From NCBI GenBank assembly GCA_013399115.1, contig VXAA01001151.1, forward strand, positions 448,601 through 512,600: a stretch of 64,000 nt of DNA, written 5' to 3'. Positions 1-14,031 of this stretch are shown one piece after another (position 1 is the stretch's first letter; each line of letters starts with the position of its first letter). The DNA is from Anseranas semipalmata. Its lineage: Eukaryota > Chordata > Aves > Anseriformes > Anseranatidae. The notes beneath the pieces are model-generated. The model was not told the DNA's origin and did no database searches. It saw only the letters and a list, made by a program, of their open reading frames with translations. The translations under genes and the position numbers were made by a program.

Positions 1-480
1 CATGTGAGCATCCCGTTGGGGTTACTGATTCTTGTGGCTATCAGTATCCAACACACAGCTGTAAAACCTGCAGCCACTCTGCCATGTAAACAGCATTGCA
101 CAGTGATTTCAGAACACTTCAATTTATAACCTTACTTTGAAAACCAAATCCCTTAATGATATTTAAATGTGGATTCCAGATGTGACAGTTAAATATACCC
201 AACTCTTGGGAAATTAGCGGAGGCTTTTTTCTTCATTCAGTACTAAATGCCCTCTGCCATTTTTCATGCTCTCCCTCCCATTGTCTCTCAATCTCTCTGT
301 GTACTCCACATTACAGCAGAGACTGCTGTGTTTTGATACTTACATTCTCATGAGGTAATGGAAGAACAGCATTATCAGCTTACTTACTATAACAGCTGAA
401 CAATGTAAAGTCTCACTGCAATTAATCCTCGTTACAAAATGTTACTATACAGCAGCAGGTTGAGTTTCACATTCCGGTGT

Positions 481-526
481 ACGCATAGTGTGTGTATATG
501 TGCGTGTCTCTATGTGTTCGTGCATT
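481..526. repeat. Degenerate GT-rich simple repeat
   Basis: The stretch is an imperfect TG/TA dinucleotide run (tagtgtgtgtatatgtgcgtgtc and onward) in intronic sequence. Confidence 0.6.
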
Positions 527-826
527 TATGCACAATAAAAATATGACCTGTTAAATGTCCTTTTGGTAAAAATGTGCAATTTTTGACTAGCAAAGTTTCT
601 TTTTTTCTTTTCATTCCAAGTTAAAGGTGGCTTAACCAAACAGTCTTGAAAATAGATGGCAGCTGTGTAACCACGAGTTTTGATCATGGATGGAAATATC
701 TTATGTCATGTCTCAGCTACAGAGTGCTTTGCCTTACTTTCAGAGTAGGTTTGTTTGAAAGACTGTGCTAGAAAGTAGCACATCATGCCAAGCTGGAATA
801 CTGAATAGCATGCTACAGGAGTTTTT

Positions 827-854
827 AATAATATTGCCATAGAAGAATATTATT
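827..854. repeat. Inverted repeat, 9-bp perfect arms
   Basis: The arms aataatatt and aatattatt flank a 10-nt loop. The arms are pure A+T, so chance is likely. Confidence 0.5.
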
Positions 855-3800
855 GACAAATAAGAATTTGATTAACTTCTTATGAATTGCTCCAGGATGC
901 AAATGCACTGAAATAGTTTTCCCAGATGCTAGTGAATCTGAGTATCTTTATGCTTTTGAGACCCTATTTCATCAATACTCTTCTAGCAGACCTCCTGACA
1001 TTTGTAAAAAACATCAGAAAGCTCAAGATTTCAGTACTCTTTCTTTCTGGTATTTGTAGGCATTGCTAAACATTCCAGTACTGGTCTTTTTACTAGGCAC
1101 TCAATTCACTATGTCTCTAGTCAGCTGGGGCACTGTTCACCAGGTGCTGGAGCTGATACGTAGAGACCTAGAGAACAAACCTGCTGTCAGGCCTTGTGTG
1201 AGGACGTTGCCATCTAGAGATGCTGCATTTTGGTTCACAAACCTTTACCTATAGATATACTTGCCCTCACTCCTCCTTCCTTTGAGTTCCCTCACCACAG
1301 TGCACCCATGCAAGGTGGTCATCTCTTTGGAGATCTGTTCCATTCACACAGCTTTCCTCTGTTTCTTCGGAACCAGTCTTGGATTACGTGCCACTGAGAT
1401 GACTTCTGTGCAATGCAGCGCAAAGCTGAATCTCATCGATCTCCCTTTTCTTTAGTGTCCTTTAATCTTTTGTAATCTATACTACATGGAACCACATTTT
1501 AATAATGAAATGCATCACTTTGTTTATCAAATTCATGTAGACAGTGACCTAGCCCTCTATTAACATTTGTTATATGCTTAGGATTCAATTTAGACAAATT
1601 TGTGTTACCTGCTTAGTCAATTAAGATCCTATAACAGAAGAATTAGTCATTCATAGCTGTTAATGACATATGCCTTTCTGTTTTCAGAGAGAGCGTATTA
1701 AAATATTACCTAATTAAAAATAGTATGCATGAGAATATCACAAATCTATGTATGGCTAAATGCCTAGTGGTCCACAGTGCTTTGAAATATTCTAAATACA
1801 TGATGGGTTAAAGGCAATTTGTATTTTGTAAACTGTACATTGGCCATTGATCCTTAACCCATTTAGAATTATAACTCTTACAACAAAGGAGTCTTAAAGT
1901 AGTCTTTGTTCTGCTATGTAATATTGTGTATTGGTATATGGTTTATGGATCATTGTTTTAGCGCTGACAAGTGAAGTGTTCAACATTTTCAAGTTTGTTT
2001 CCTGAAAAACTGCCATGGCCATTTTAAGAAGAAAAGACTTATCGGGTATAAGAGCTCATTTCAACTGTCCACATTTGAACAAAATTAATGTTGGCTTCCT
2101 CTGTAAATGTTACTGGAAAGTCTGTCAGACTGGGGACTTTGCTTTGACTGATGAATCACTAGCTGGATGAAAATATAAATTTCAAATTGACTTGGGACAT
2201 CATTCAAGACTGGTTGGGATTTCTTCTCTAAAATGCATGAAAAAGATTTCTTAACAATGCATAAAGTTACCTTAAAAGCTTAATTAGAATTTGGATTTTG
2301 GGACCCATAAAAGAATCATTCTTTAATACTGTTTGGCACTGTGCCTAGGTCCATTTATTTTCAATGCTAACTAAAATCTTAGGGTATATCAAAATGTTGT
2401 ATGGAAAGATGGTGTTATGATTAAGAAGTTACCGGAGGACCAGAGATTTCTGCTCAAGATATCTCTTAAATCCCTTGTTAATAACACAGATTTCACATGT
2501 GGTCCAGCCACGTCATAAATATTTTTTCTGTGCCTAGATTCCATAGCTATAAATTGGGGCTATAATGTTGCCTCTCTGAAATATTAGGAGGATAAATGAT
2601 AAATCTGTTAATATTTTTGTGGTGTTCATGTGGTAGTAGGAAGAAACTTGTAATGATTAAAAAAAGAATTACTCAAACGTGAAATATAAAAAGCTATCTT
2701 TAGATCTGTTGATTTGAACTATGGACTTGCCCAGTTCAAATCAAATACAAACCAGATTTTGCAAAAACACATCATGAAATCTCGTTTTCAACTTGCTGGA
2801 TTTCATCAGTCTTTTTTCAGTAGCAAGACTAAAGAGATGATTTAATTTTACTTTAAAACAACTATAGACAGCAGGGCAAAGTACTGCCACAGGAAGATCT
2901 CAAAGGTCCATGCCCCCATGTTGAAACCTGAGTGCGTTTGGGAGTTGCCCGGTGTGGTGGGCAGAAAGGGCATTGAGAGCAGCCGCTCTGCAGCAGCCTT
3001 CCAAGTGTGTGATAGCACACAGCTAATTTGTATACCAACATGATCTGAAATGATGTTAACCAACGCATTTCTTTCGCACTGCAACTTGAGATGACTGGAG
3101 CTAGCCGTGGATTTCCAGCAGTCTTGCTTTATGCGCTCATATATTTGCTAATGACAAAGTCCTCTCTCTCTCCCTCCAAAAGAGAACGTTTGCATAGATA
3201 TACAGGAACTGATGCCTTCTTTCTCCATCCATCACTGTCTTCTGGGGCATCTTCTGCACCCCTGGTGGATCCATGCTTCCCCTGTGTTTACATTAATGCT
3301 CTCTGCCAACCTCAGTAGTAGGGAAAATCTCATTCCTTTGCATCCAGTTAATTTTTCTAAACTCTTTGAGTAGAAACATATGAAATTATTTATTTTTGGC
3401 AGCCTAGTAATTTCTTTGTTTTTTGTAAGCTTTGTGCATTCTTTAGATCTTCTTATCTTTTACCACATCACATTCAAGCTCTCCGTCTCTACCTTTAAGC
3501 CTAAAGTGCTATCACTCTCCCCTGTATACATATTCTGCCCCAAATCCCTCTCCCCATGTTATCACATCCTTCTGTTTTGCTTTTCATCTTGTTCTTTTAC
3601 ATTATGCTTTGCCTAAGCTGCCTCCTCTGCCTCCAAAATCTTCATTTTCATCCTCTAAACTCTTGTGCTTTGTCTTGCTTGTCATCTTTTGTTTGTAACT
3701 CCGAGGCACAAAACTTACCCAACTGTGTGTTTAGTAAAAAATCGGTGCTTAAAAAAAAAGGGACTCATATGTATAACTGTATTAATAAAAAGAAGTTATT

Positions 3801-6800
3801 TTTCATAGTAGATTCACAGTTTTTTTGTTTTCTAATCAATCCAGATGTTGTATAATCAGACAAAGCTTTACCTCTCATGTTTACCAATTTCTGAGTCAAA
3901 ATTGGTTGGAGACAAGAAGAATGGTGTGAGATTTCAAAGAAAAACATAAGATATTCCAAGAAAAATATTTGATAAATTCTTAGCAAAATGAAGAAAATCA
4001 TTCAAATCCATAACATAATTTTAACTCACCCTAACGACCTGTAATTTCCTTCTTCTGAAATGTGGCCCCATTACATTAATCAAATTGACATTGTCGTGAT
4101 ATATTACACTCATTAAAAGGGTGATTCTTTTATTCTAGTTAGTTTACAATTCAGTCTCCATGCAATATATCTCGTGACAGTGCTGTACAGAAAATTAGAA
4201 TTTTGTGGGTTTATTTCCCCTTTGGCTGAGCCAAAAAAGCTTTTGTTAAGATTTGGCATTAATATCATACCATATTGTTTCAATGGCTAAATGGAGCATT
4301 TTTTGAATAAAACATATATAACAGTGCATACTACAACATATTTAAAATATATTGAATAGTACTAGATCATGCACCAATTTGTTTTATTGACTGCTGCTTG
4401 CTTTCAGCTATTGTGCTGGAAACTGATTTGAATAAACATTTCTCTCTTTCTTTATGTGGGCCAGATTCATAAACCAAAGTTGATCTTTATAGCCATTTGT
4501 TTTTACCAACTCAATAAAGCTTGATAGATCTGTCCCAGTCAGTAATTCAAGTATGCATCCAGCATGATTACGGTGCCACGTGATGCCTATGCCATCTTAC
4601 ATTCAGGCAGCCAAGCTTTAAAATTTTCACAGGGCACTAGATGAATTGTTATTGAATTGAGAAATTTAACTCTTTCATCTCTTTCAAAGCAGCATATTTG
4701 TCCATTTGTTACTGTATTTCTGTGACTGAAAACATGACTTAATAAATATATTACTGACAATGAGTGAAGATTAGGGCAAATGTTTAGAATCAAAGTTTCT
4801 GGTGATGTTTGTGATTTATATATTTCTTAGGAATTTAAGAATAGAAAGATTGCTACAGTGAATCAGAATTGATGTCCATCTATCTTTGTCTGACAGTAGC
4901 CAGTAACAGCTGCTTCCCAGGACATTTTTGTACCTATTTCCTCTCCATTAAACCTCACTGTAGTGAGACAGGCGTGCATTGAGGATATCAATTAATTTGT
5001 TGTTGGTATGGGTCGGAGGCAAGACAGGAACCAGTAATTAAGAACTAAATCTTGAATTCCACTTAAAAAACTCTCTTTTTGAATAGGGTCCTCACCTGGT
5101 GCTAGAATAGACTTCCTCCCAACTTTATCAGATTTCTATTATGTATTATTTATGGAGAGAAAGAATAAATACCATACTTATTCCTTCTGTGTGATGCTTA
5201 AAGAGCTGTAGATTAGATTTCTTATTCTGTGGTGGTCTCTCTTGAAGACGGGAGAACGGTATGAAAAATGAGACAGAATTTGACATTTCTCAGTGAAGCA
5301 ACAAAATTACTCTGTATTTTTATAACGCTAATTGCAAGCAAAGAATATAGTGCATTGTACACTCCAACTACACTGAGCGTGTTACCCTAAATATTAAAGG
5401 GAATTCACGGGAAACTCCTGGAACTGGAAGTTTACAGTAAGTGCACACCATTGCTCCACACCAACACTGAAGTGTTGAAAGTGATTCCTTCAAAAGATAC
5501 TGTCTTCTGTTGCTCTTTGTAAAAATGATGGAGATAATCCATGTATGAATCATGTTTCTTGCATTAATGTTCAAGAGCCTTTTAGGAATGAGGTGCTATT
5601 CTGCCAGGCAGTACACAAATGCAGAATACAGATAAACCCTATCCGGATGAATTTACATAGTAAATCACTAGGATAGACAGAGAGACAGAGCATGCAAGCA
5701 GTGAAGAGTGTGATAACTGCGAACACTGTTTTGGTTCTATGATTGATTGATTTCATTTTATTAAACTGCATGTTAGTGAGGACTTGTTTTTCTCTCTTAA
5801 ATGTCCACTATAAATATATTTAATCAAGGAAAGGGAAGTAGAATGAGAAGACAAGTGTGTCTGACATTGATAGAAATCCTGTTTGGAGAAATTGTTCAGG
5901 AACAGTTCATCCATGTAAAAATATGGTCCTTGAAAGACTGCCAAGGTCATTGAGGCCTGTGGCGATCTGATGAGTAAATGCTGGTCACGCCTGGAGGCAG
6001 CTTTAGTTTCTGAACCCAATTCTTAAAAAAATGTAAAACAGTTTTAGAGAAAAGAATGTTTGTCATTAGCCTGTCAAGGCCGTTTCCTCCTTGTTTTCAT
6101 GGTGCCCTTTTCAACAACCATATTGCCCTTAATGTACCTGTCAGCTGTCCTAAATACGTACAAACGCCCGAAGTGCTGGTACTCGTTTGCACTCTGCCAT
6201 TTGGGAGGTAACACAGCTGCCTCGTGGGATGTGAGGATGTGCTTACGTAGCTCTTTTTAATGGCAGGTCAGCAGTGGTCTTTTTCACCCGTCCATTGTGG
6301 TTGGTATGCTAGTACTAATGGTTACTCCCAGTAGATTTCAGCGCTGCGGCCTCCTTAATGATCTATCACATCCTGATGCCTGAATGAAAATAGATGGTAG
6401 TTCAAGATATTCGTATTCTTGTGTAGAAACAGACCAAAGTCTTTAATGAGAACAGCACGAGGTTATTAGAAAGATTAATCCTTTCACTGCTGGTCTTCCA
6501 CCATCCCTGCTGATTTGTGATCAACCATTAGCATTATGCGAGTCCCTGAGATATTTGGTGCAACTTGAATGCACCTGCTTCTCTCACAGAGAGAACCAAA
6601 CAGTTCACAAAGGACAATTTGTTCACCACAACTTTAGGAAAACCTTACTGCTCTTATTTGGAGCAAATGTGTCTTCATTCTGTAATATACCTTGATGTTT
6701 GAATTTGCACGTGATTTAACATCCCTTCAGCAGTCGTATTTTCTTTGATCCCCTTGCTTATTAAAAAATGCAAATCTAAATTGTATCTTATTAATGTGCT

Positions 6801-7261
6801 TCTTTGTGTTAAAGCTGTGGGGGGTTAAAATCCCAGCTTTGTTAACGTATTTGGATTCTTAATGTGCAAAGTGCAAAGAGAGCTAGACTTTCTGCAGGCC
6901 ATATTTTCTAATCAACTGTTATGAAAAAGATTTTTATGGTGCTTCTATTTCTCTCTCTCATGGAATTTACAGAAATAAAAAGAGTAATGACTTCATTGTT
7001 ATACAAACATATTTTCAACCATGGATAGAGATCCTTATTAATTTGCTGCAATTTCTCAAAAATGACAATGAGGAATCTTGGATGAAAATTTAGAAAAATA
7101 CGTATTTTAGATATATGAAAGTCTTTTGGATCATTGATTTCTAGTAGATAGGAATTTTTTGTCATGGACCTAGGACCTAGATTTTGTAGTAGTAAACAGT
7201 GGTCACTCATTTGTCCAGTTAAATATAGTAGCTTTTAGGTACTGAGTACATCCTTTCACTT

Positions 7262-7280
7262 AAAAAAAAAAAAAAAAAAA
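7262..7280. repeat. Poly-A tract (19 A)
   Basis: This is an uninterrupted run of 19 A. No retroposed body is recognisable upstream, so it is listed as a simple repeat. Confidence 0.9.
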
Positions 7281-9400
7281 GCTTTAAAATTACTGATGCA
7301 TTTAAGGCCATTAAACTGCTCCTTATATTTCCTTTTTTTGCACAACTTGACCTATCCCTTTGCCCTAGTAAAAGCTTTTTCTCCATGTTTAATGGCTTTT
7401 TTTTTTTAAGTTTTGTTTTCTGAATCGCCTTTTATGCATCTGCTTAACTTGTTGGGGATTTGAGTGGGTCATTGTGACTTAGAATTATTCATTATATGAA
7501 AATATTATAGCAAAATATAAAGCACCTGTGAGATTGGTAAAAGAAAGTAGGAAAATGATAAACTTCGTTTCATATAGTGCCATGTTACTTCTTCAAAACT
7601 TACTTTGCAGCATTTCATTTGTAGCAAACTCTACATATAAGCCAAGCTTTTAGAGCAGCAGTCCAATCAATAATGGGAATTACAGAATTATTTGGATGAA
7701 GAAAGCTTGCAAAGCTGATTATTTTCTTCTTCACAAAAAGGCAAAAATCACCATAGAATTATACTTTGGAAACAAATAAAATAAGGAACTTTTATGAAAG
7801 TTATGTTTCTTTTGAAGCAGACAATCCCCGTGTCTTTTCTGCAGTAGCTGCAATTGTAGGACATGCAAACCCACAGTAAATTGTGGATTATAATAAATTA
7901 TGCTTCCTTGACTTTCACCTTCTTCCTCTTTCTGCTTCAGAAGCCTGTGGGATCAAGATGCCATGGATGATATCATGATGTGGAGTCGATACCCTGTTAT
8001 TGAGCTTATTCTAAGCTTTTACAAACTCTGAGGAGGTGGGAACTTTTTGAAGAGTCATTCTAAAGTAGTAGCTCTATCCCAAGACTTTAATCTGCATTGA
8101 AAAGAGTTACTGATTAGTAAAGGATGAAATGCTTCATCCAGGAACCATGTCTTCATTGCTTATAGCAGGACTTTCCATAGTACAGTTGGGGTGCTGGTTA
8201 GCTCCTCTAGTCCAGTAGTTTTGCATACTTTCCTGAAAAGGTAGAAGAGACCCTATTATCTGTAAGGCTCAACAAATCATTTGTTTTTGTTGAGGACAGA
8301 TGCTGTGAAAAAGTTCTTTGCTGGACTAATTGTGAAGCACACAAGTTCTTGACTTTCTGGTTCCTCAGCCATGTAGCACTGTAGATCATGACCATCTTTG
8401 CTGTACTACCTTTAGATCAGGTACCATCTTTGCTGTGGGCAGTAATTATATTTGTGCTGTCTTGTTTCCCGCGAGGCTCCATTTGGATTTGCTGTGTTTC
8501 TTCAGCAGGATCACATTCCCTGTAGCTGTAGCCTTTGTCACTGTTGTCCTAGCTCAAATAGGTTGCCCGTATGCTGACCAGAAGAGGTTAAGACAGATTC
8601 CAGCATCCTGCTCAGGAAAATACAAAGGGAGATGAGCAGTTTCATGCATTTGACGTTCGAGAGGTCCTTATTTTATTCCTCCTGGTGGTTCAGTACAAGT
8701 TTAAGAGGGCCATGGGGTAACTGATGGTGGATAGGCTTTCCTATTCTGGTGGCTTTGTGGTCTCTTCTGAATAAGGACAGTTTGATCACAGCTTGGGGCT
8801 TTGAAGCTCTTGAGATGAGTGCACATTGGAAGATCCTGTTTTTGCCATAGGTGGCTTCAGTTACTTTGCATGGAAAGGCTATCTACTTACGTGTTCAATC
8901 CCACATGAAACAGAATACTAATAAAATTTTGGCCAACTTTCTTCCATTTGGGAGTCTGTTTTCAGAGATTTATCAGAATGCTTCTACTTTTCTGCAGCAC
9001 TCTGGTTACACAAAGTCACCAGAAGTCTCTCTTAACTTCTCAGATGTGGTGAAAGTTTGATCATTCTCCAGAGTAGCAAAAAACAACCAAAGACTACCCA
9101 TGCCTTAGGCCTCTCTTCCTGTGTGTATTTATTCTGTATGTATTGGAGATGAGAGATAGCTAATTTTAATAAATACTATTCTCTACCGATAAAAGATCGT
9201 CTAAAAAGTATTCAACATAACTTGGCAAGCAAGTTAGGAGGGCAGTTTTAAGATGTTTTAAGATGTGTTACCACATGACATGGCACAGAAAAAATGTTAA
9301 AGATTTACATTTCCTTTTTGGTTTCAAGTTCAATTGTTTCTTGATTAGAAAGGAAGAAAAACACACAAGAAATGTTAGGGTTTTTTCTTCTGATGGCCTG

Positions 9401-10021
9401 AAAATGTTCTAAATGCCTGATGAAATTCACTTTGGAGTACTTGAACAAGCTGAAGCTGTTGCTAAACCATTAATATTTGAGAACTCACAGAAGAAAGAGA
9501 AGGTCCCAGGGGACTGGGCAAAAACTAACACCGTACCTATCTTATTAAAAAAGAAAAAATATGTATACATATACATCCACACCATCAATAAAATAAGCCT
9601 AGTAAAAAGGGTGGCTCGGGGAATTACGATCCAGTTCCCCAAGTCAGTATGTGGAAAGATGATAGAACAGAATATTAAAAAAATTGATTTAAAAGCATCC
9701 AGGGGATGTAAGGTGATAAGGAGGGTCAATGTGGATTCATTAAGAACAAATGTCAAAGCAGTCTAATATCCTCTGTGACAGGGTAATTGTCAATTGGTCT
9801 GAATTGTAGTACATGATGTTTAGGTTAGATAATAAGGAAAAGAAATCTAATTTTAAGAATAACTAGGCACTGGACCTAATACTTTGGAGGCTGTAGCATC
9901 CCATCCACTGGGAGATAATAGACAAATATTTTGCAAAGGATGGGCTCAGTTTGACTTGCCACAGGAGGATGAACTAGATAGCTGTTACAGTCCCTTCCAG
10001 CCTTGAATTTCTCTGATCTTG
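9401..10021 (+). mobile_element. Old CR1 LINE fragment, sense, internally deleted
   Basis: The left part (to about 9770) reads as a decayed CR1 reverse-transcriptase segment: DEIH...VLEQAEAVAKPL, then VPGDWAKTNTVPIL, then GKMIEQ. A TA-rich insertion breaks the frame near 9560-9600. The right part (about 9820-10021) matches the 3' end of CR1, including an element ending in the gatgaactagat, tcccttccagcc and atttctctgat words. Roughly 1 kb of normal CR1 sequence between the two parts is absent. The divergence suggests an ancient insertion. Exact ends and target-site duplications cannot be given by eye. Confidence 0.8.
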
Positions 10022-12334
10022 TTAAGATTTCATTGCACAATACAGGTTTGAACTGCTTGGTAAAATATTTGACAAAGGGGATTCCCTAAATTTGTTTATT
10101 AGTGTTAGCAGGAGGAAGGCACAACACTTTTCTGCCATTCCATACAGAACTTAAAATGCGAATTTTTTGCTCGCACATTTACATACACAGTATGTATGTA
10201 CACTATAGTCTCAGGTAGAGGACTTTCACTTGCAGGCTGTTCTTCATGTTCAGTTATGTATTTTTGTAGTGACTCACTACATGTAGGCCCAGAGTATTAT
10301 TTTCAAATATCTCTTTAAATCAGCAGACTTCAGTGTCCTTACAGAGCCTGTTGGGTGACAGTGAGATGAGTACGACTGCAAGAGCTCTGGCTGTATGGAT
10401 CGGATTACCAGATCATTTACTGGTTTAATCCATTTTAACTGGATTACAAAACAAGAAAAAACACCTCTGTTTGTACTATACATTTCATTTTGTCTAGCGT
10501 TGGCGCAGAAGGCCCCAAAATACAAAACTACCGTGTCACAGATTTCCGCAGGTGGGAATTTTGCTTTTGCATCCTTTCTTTTTGTGAGAGCATAAAAGCA
10601 TGAACTTTATGCATTGTGTGCAGCTAAAATATAAAACCAACTTTTGCTTTAATCTTCACTGTTACAGTTATCTCATTCCTCTTGTAAAATAATGAGTGGA
10701 CGCACCCCATTTGGCTTAAAACAACAGATCTATATCCAGTTAATTTGTGGATAAATATGGGTTTCTGCTATTGATGTTTCTCGATCCACACAAAGTGGTT
10801 ATATTAATACTGAAACATTATTAATCAATAGGTAGCTCTTTAAAAATACATCACTAAGACTAGCCAATTACCTTTAAGTATATATCAAAGGCGACAGAGC
10901 AATTTGACTTACACTCATGGTCCATTAGAGAGTTCCAAACATTTTAATTATAAATATATTTTTTCTGCAGTGAAACTTTCAAAGCAAATTCAAATTTCTT
11001 ATTCTGGCCTCAAAAAAAAAAAAATTAAAAAAAAAACAAAAACAACTCATTCTTCAGTTTTTCAATTTCGTTTCATTCAGGAAAGTATAAAAATATGCTT
11101 AAATTAATCGTAGGCTCCTGAATTAAAACTAAATAAACTGTGTATTATCTAATACTCTTTTTAAAACAGTCTGCTCTGTAAGATCACAAAAGTAAGTTGT
11201 AAAGACAGATCATGTCGTTGAAGTGTATAGCTCTGTTTGGTTTTATAACATTAATTAACTCTATTGACTTTCAGTGAAATTCCATTATGTCCCCCTCTAC
11301 CAAAGGAAAATCTGACCAAAGCATATAATCTGCCTATAAATTCTCAGAAATGTGTTCTTAACTCAAAGAATATAGGCTGCAATTTTGGTATTTTTTATAC
11401 CTTGCTGAACGTTTAAATACCTCTTTGAAATGTAAAACCTACTGCGATCATTTATGGAGTCACTACTGATGCTTCTGCTTTAGGAAGGAAATGTATTGGT
11501 TGAAGTAGAGTATTGCATTATATTTTGCAATCAGGCGAGAAACTATATTTTCCTTTGAGATTATCATACCATTCTTCATATAAATTTCTTTAAGTAGACT
11601 ATTTCCTCTCTGGCTCATGTCCCTCGACAATTATCCAGCATAAGCAATCTACAGAGAACAGTGTGAGGTGTAGCTGATTGTCATTCAATGCAAGTGAAAT
11701 CTTAAGGTGAACATTAGTCACTCTTTTAGACATGTTAGCTTGAAGTGGAAGCAGTCAATTACAGAGTAGAGGTTTTATGGCTACATTATTACCATCATAC
11801 TATTAGGTTTTCGGCAGTAGCATTCTGTTTGATCGATCTGTGCCAAGACATTGATGGATAGTTTTGTTCTCCTAATGTCAAATCTGTGGGACTTTTGTAC
11901 CTTATTTATTTACTGGTACACTACAATACTGTGGGTATTTCTCCTTTCTCCATCATTTTAGCTTTAGCAGCTAATCATGATTCACTTTATTTGACATTCT
12001 GGTGTTGATTTCAATAACATTCTTAATCTTTTTTCCCCGTGTTCTTGAATTACAGAGGAAACTATGGTATTGTGTTAGATATACACTTGGATGTGTGAAA
12101 GCATCACAGCTGTATGAGGCCTTGGAGTGCAAGAGTTGCAGCTGATGGAGAAACGCACATTGTGCACCTCATGTGCTCGGCGCTGTCTAACATGTAGTGA
12201 ATTTGGAGATTCCAGTCCCTCCTCAATAGTTTCGTATGTTGTGCTTGTTCTGGGGGTTGGGGCATTTTCTTCTTTAATATTTCATATCTCTTTCAGACCA
12301 CACAATAATTTTAAAACTTGATTTCCTGCTTTCC

Positions 12335-12337
12335 TTT

Positions 12338-12361
<24 letters not shown>
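12335..12361. repeat. Poly-T tract (27 T)
   Basis: This is the longest homopolymer in the window, 27 T followed by ccagg. It resembles an over-strong polypyrimidine tract with an AG just behind it, but no open exon follows. Confidence 0.9.
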
Positions 12362-12369
<8 letters not shown>

Positions 12370-13788
12370 AACTAATCTTTTTACATATGAAAAAAAAAAG
12401 AAGTTAGAAATTTGTAAGAGATGGTAAAGTCAAACCAGACTAACTCAGGGAGAGGATTCTAAAGTAGACAGGAGGGAATGCTGTGGTTTAATTTATTAAA
12501 TAACATAATGATTTCAAGTTAATAAACCCCCAGTTGCATGTAGGTAAGTGGCATACATCATATACAGCTGCCTTACCTTCATTTTGTACTGCTTTATCTT
12601 CTGCACGCACAGTAGGACAGTGACCATCATTAACATTATTAAATCTGTAAGTCAGTATCATTTAAGTTACTTATTTCCAAAGTATCCTATTTCCTCTGTT
12701 CCATTAAGTGCACCTGCCTCAATGCACACTTCTCCTTGATCATTGGCTTTTGAAGTCTCAGCAATGAGTCTTAAGACTAAGTGAGCAGCAGCACAGTGAC
12801 TGCAGTTTACATAAGCTTCCTGAAGCTGATCCACAGTGAACCTATGAATAGACAAGGGTTACCAGGGTTGCTGTCTTCCCAGTGTGGTGCATTTATTTGT
12901 ATTCAACAGGATTGCACTGGGACCAACTGATAGAGAAAAGAAGAGCAGCTGGTGGTGGATTAACGGGATGAGGTTGTTATTGTTTGGTAGATACGACAGA
13001 TAACTGCCCCAAATGGTTTTCAGTAGCAGCAGGGAAAGGGGGGTGGTTCGGTGCCCCCACAGCTGCCGTGACTCTTGCTTTTTGCTGACTCTATTGCTCT
13101 CTCTGCTGCCGTGATGGCAACCTTCGCCCCACCCCTACTGCTGCTGTCACTAATTGAGCATCTGCCCTGTTTCTGTTACTGCTGCTTTCATTGTGATTTT
13201 AGTCTCATCTTTTACTTGTGCTAACGTAATTGTCGTGACCACGGAGACATATGTGTCTACCTGATAGGAGTTGCAGGAGAATCCTACAGAAGGTAGAGCT
13301 TTTCGCTTATTGTGCCAGTGTCTTTTCCCCACTCTCTGCTTTCAAATGTTTCCTGATTTAGCCCATCAGATGCTGTTGTCAGATTCGGTTCACAATCACT
13401 TCGCCTGTCCTCTGTCCTCTCTCGATTTTCCTTCTGAAAAAATAATACTGTAGAATAAGCAGGATAATTTTTCTACTAAGGTTTTATGTACTTTGACTCT
13501 TTTTTCAGGTTATAGCCATCAGGAGCAAGCTGCTGTCATAGATAAGCTAATATATACTCCTGCAGTAGACAGTCAATGCGTGTAAACCATCCTTACCTAC
13601 ACTGGTATTGCTTGAGGCTGGAGTAAGTTACGCTTCAGCAACTCTTGAATTAACAGGTTTTGTCTGTCTGTAGCGATCTCCTGAGTACTACTAGTATGGT
13701 AACTCTTGGTGAATGGATTTGTTGGTAGTCTCCATTGTATATCAAATCTAAGAATAAAACAGAATATGTTTAGATATCTAGAAAACAT

Positions 13789-14030
13789 GATTTATGAAGA
13801 AAGAATGAATAGATTGGGGAGGAATAGCTTAAAAGAATGAAGTGATGGGAGAGTGACAGTCTTCAAGAAGTTAAAAACCTGTTGCTAAGAGGGTGGAAGT
13901 AAAGTTAAGAAAGAAACTGGGATTGTGTTGCAGGAAGTGATAGCTAGAATAGATATGAGGAATAAAAATTAAAGGGAGGTACTAGATAGCTATCTAGAGA
14001 GGCTGTGGAGTTATTGAATAACAGGTTAGA
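13789..14030 (+). mobile_element. Degenerate CR1-like 3' region, sense
   Basis: Several CR1 3' words are recognisable in order: gaagaaagaatgaatag, then cagtcttcaagaagttaaaa, and finally agagaggctgtgga, which corresponds to the conserved gttgcccagagaggctgtgga. The match is patchy, so this is either a very old copy or a chance resemblance. It abuts an antisense CR1 at 14032. Confidence 0.45.
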
Positions 14031-14031
14031 T

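Noticed and set aside
7262..7280. Poly-A tail of a processed pseudogene
   Set aside because: No recognisable transcript body or target-site duplication lies upstream of the A run.
9427..9756. 109-codon antisense ORF
   Set aside because: It lies opposite the CR1 reverse-transcriptase relic, which explains the sequence in the sense direction.
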